Below are positions 63,401-64,000 of a stretch of 64,000 nucleotides of DNA, piece by piece. Source of the stretch: Pseudomonas farris. GTDB lineage: Bacteria > Pseudomonadota > Gammaproteobacteria > Pseudomonadales > Pseudomonadaceae. The number at the start of each line of letters is the position of its first letter. Position 1 is the first letter of the stretch. Location: positions 186,001 through 250,000 of the forward strand of contig NZ_JAHSTV010000004.1 in NCBI RefSeq assembly GCF_019145235.1. The letters run 5' to 3'. The translations under genes and the position numbers were made by a program. A model generated the notes under the pieces. It saw only the letters and a list, made by a program, of their open reading frames with translations, ran no database searches and was not told where the DNA came from.

Positions 63401-64000
63401 ACCGATGGTGATGGCGATACGGCCGATGGCACGCTGGGGATCAACGTCGACGACGATACGCCCGTTATAGGGACAGCCCCTGTGCAGGATGTCGACCCCA
63501 CTTTGGGTGCGACGTCATGGACCTTTTCGGGTGACTTCGCCTACTCGATAGGTGCGGACAAGCGCGGGCCGACCTACTCTTCGGCAGCGGACAGTGATTT
63601 TGCCGAACTCGCCCTCTCTGGCTTGGCGAACGATGTTGCGATCGTTGATCCAACGGTCACCTGGGATTCAGAGAATCTCGACGCTGCCACGTTTAACGTG
63701 TCGTTCAAATACGATCACGATCGGAACGCTACCACCGATCCTGAACTGGTGGAAGGCACGCTGGTGTTTGACAAAGTCAATGACACCTATACCTTCGAGA
63801 TAGATGCGCTGCAAACGACGCAAGACGTCACGCTGGGCGAAGGCACTGGATACGAAACGTATGACGTGGATGGTACGAGCCCTTCCAGTGGCCCATCAAA
63901 TGTGGCCACTGGGAAGCTTGGGGAAGGTTTCTTCATCCAGATCACGGGCTTCGAGGCACCACTGAGTGCCGACGGCAATACTGTTGTGACGGATGGTGAG
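60467..64000 (+). CDS. Giant type-I-secreted RTX adhesin with T1SS-143/DUF5801 repeats (3' end outside window)
   Basis: An open frame of 1178 codons runs from the ATG at 60467 off the window end. The start has AGGA eight bases upstream; an in-frame ATG at 60440 is weaker. The protein is acidic, Asp/Gly/Thr/Ser-rich, has one cysteine at most in the part seen and lacks an N-terminal signal, as expected of type I secreted adhesins. Repeated segments such as FDDDGPSADV, DETAGNQDNDSD, SLKHPTAGSS and VTDGDGDTSTDS match the T1SS-143/DUF5801 repeat. The N-terminus (MTIEQNSSITASAMSVV) does not look like the LapA retention module. Secretion genes are not in the window. Confidence 0.9.
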   Translation, partial: MTIEQNSSITASAMSVVASGANVSLDETAGLQNATATPTPAGDADDNDILVTSLPSTFATRLTALGAGTATGAALSGYTGAVGNTGSNAFTVTADPGASITNISFVDSAGAPLNGVDSGLDTLNGTSILLYTDANNDNIVLGRAGGSTGAIVFAAYIEETGSPVSGGKIWTVEYQPLKHPVTTNADDSLNLLNKVYIGASQDLEFSLAGVPSGANLFLMFTKANPTVVDVGGVMRITDPTIIATGKDPADQSSGANINTGDTIITSQAANPTTFGTNNQMITEQDGIRFSFVTGARQDVTIPNLSPTEADVESNIDFTSVFNAKMASFDVVQLQSGKSAVVKISAFSTIAEPGENFINGYVGDTSVAITNVRVFNSAGVVIENSNGSVNDPAIGITFSGGVATITGVLAGYQIEYTTTSDHNRVLVENGAALDARGNNHADFDIGGFTLVQASVSTTEIGSKMIFDDDGPSADVADGAGAVTIDETAGNQDNDSDLAAVLALFDTEVTNKGTDLNPAEFAISTTPLATTTLSSFGQDAAGATKVLSLAIVGGDGTDSLLDTTDGKNIILFKEGDLIVGRYDVANGTVTADDPAAFAIALQQDGNVAVAQYVSLKHPTAGSSAAAYDDRIDLAGLINAVVTVTDGDGDTSTDSVGIGDDINFDDDGPSADVADGGGAVTIDETAGNQDNDSDAAAVLALFDTEVVNKGTDLNPTEYAISTTSLVSTALSSFGQDQEGATKVLSLAIVGGDGTDSLLDTTDGKDIKLFKEGDLIVGRYDVANGTVTVDDPAAFAIALQQDGNVAVAQYVSLKHPTAGSSAAAYDDRVDLAGLINAVVTVTDGDGDTSTDSVGIGDDINFDDDGPGVSANSTVLLDDDALSGGNPGGTDDDVDSANLSGTLGHDFGQDGAGTVAYLTSGAPTGFTYVADGANLLVKQGTTTVLTLTMVATTGAYTVTQNNPILHAAGLTENNQAFTINYRVTDGDGDTADGTLGINVDDDTPVIGTAPVQDVDPTLGATSWTFSGDFAYSIGADKRGPTYSSAADSDFAELALSGLANDVAIVDPTVTWDSENLDAATFNVSFKYDHDRNATTDPELVEGTLVFDKVNDTYTFEIDALQTTQDVTLGEGTGYETYDVDGTSPSSGPSNVATGKLGEGFFIQITGFEAPLSADGNTVVTDGE
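61859..62446 (+). repeat. First 588-bp tandem repeat in giant adhesin
   Basis: This in-frame unit of 196 codons starts at FDDDGPSADV and is followed directly by a second unit of identical length. By eye 15 of 196 residues differ between the two, about 92 percent identity. Confidence 0.92.
62447..63034 (+). repeat. Second 588-bp tandem repeat in giant adhesin
   Basis: This second copy ends where a third, diverged FDDDGPG unit begins at 63035. The near-identical neighbour would allow slippage or recombination that changes adhesin length. Confidence 0.92.

Overview
The window is a high-GC chromosomal segment of a Pseudomonas, most likely of the P. fluorescens group. Supporting markers are the acoXABC-bdhA/acoR acetoin operon, RlhA and a tRNA-Gln of Pseudomonas type, a GTAGGAGC...GCTCCTAC REP hairpin, a DUF6124 gene and a plant-responsive LuxR solo of the OryR/PipR type. 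About 50 protein genes, one tRNA gene and a set of regulatory hairpins and palindromes can be supported. No insertion sequence, prophage or CRISPR array was seen.

Region 1 (1-15381, + strand) is a Wzx/Wzy-type exopolysaccharide cluster. In order it has an outer-membrane beta-barrel, a Wza-like export protein, a Wzc-like co-polymerase/tyrosine kinase, a WcaJ-like initiating transferase, a WecG-family transferase, two GT4 enzymes, a Wzy-like polymerase, a GT2 enzyme, a Wzx-like flippase, GalE, a secreted GH16 hydrolase and a small unknown protein. The genes could assemble, polymerise, export and trim one surface polymer.

Region 2 (26942 down to 15397, - strand) is one tightly overlapping respiratory operon. 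It encodes alternative complex III (ActA-F), a 126-aa membrane protein of unknown role, a SCO copper chaperone and a caa3-type oxidase (subunits II, I, III, IV). Subunit I carries the YSHPAV signature of A2-family oxidases. The operon could encode a complete route from quinol to oxygen.

Region 3 (27172-35909) starts with a small acidic protein whose Shine-Dalgarno lies in a hairpin. It is followed by a PipR-like LuxR solo flanked by two proline-iminopeptidase-like hydrolases and a five-gene oligopeptide ABC transporter. This arrangement resembles the described plant-signal/peptide-sensing PipR system of Pseudomonas sp. GM79. A perfect palindrome precedes the divergent peptidase-transporter operon.

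Region 4 (43212 down to 35925, - strand) is a Csu-type (archaic) chaperone-usher pilus operon with five spore-coat-U pilins, chaperone, usher and tip adhesin. An intrinsic terminator lies just after the first pilin gene. Region 5 (43356-50960) is the acetoin/2,3-butanediol operon acoXABC-bdhA with the divergent sigma-54 activator acoR, a consensus sigma-54 promoter and upstream inverted repeats.

Region 6 (51072-60466) holds rlhA, tRNA-Gln(UUG), a CapA-family protein, a secreted M20 dipeptidase, a divergent DapF paralogue, a membrane-anchored metallophosphoesterase, a REP hairpin, a DUF6124 gene and a 608-bp structured intergenic region. Region 7 (60467 to the window end) is the 5' part of a giant type-I-secreted RTX adhesin with two nearly identical 588-bp tandem repeats. 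Its 3' end lies outside the window. All functions come from reading motifs and gene order; no database search was run.
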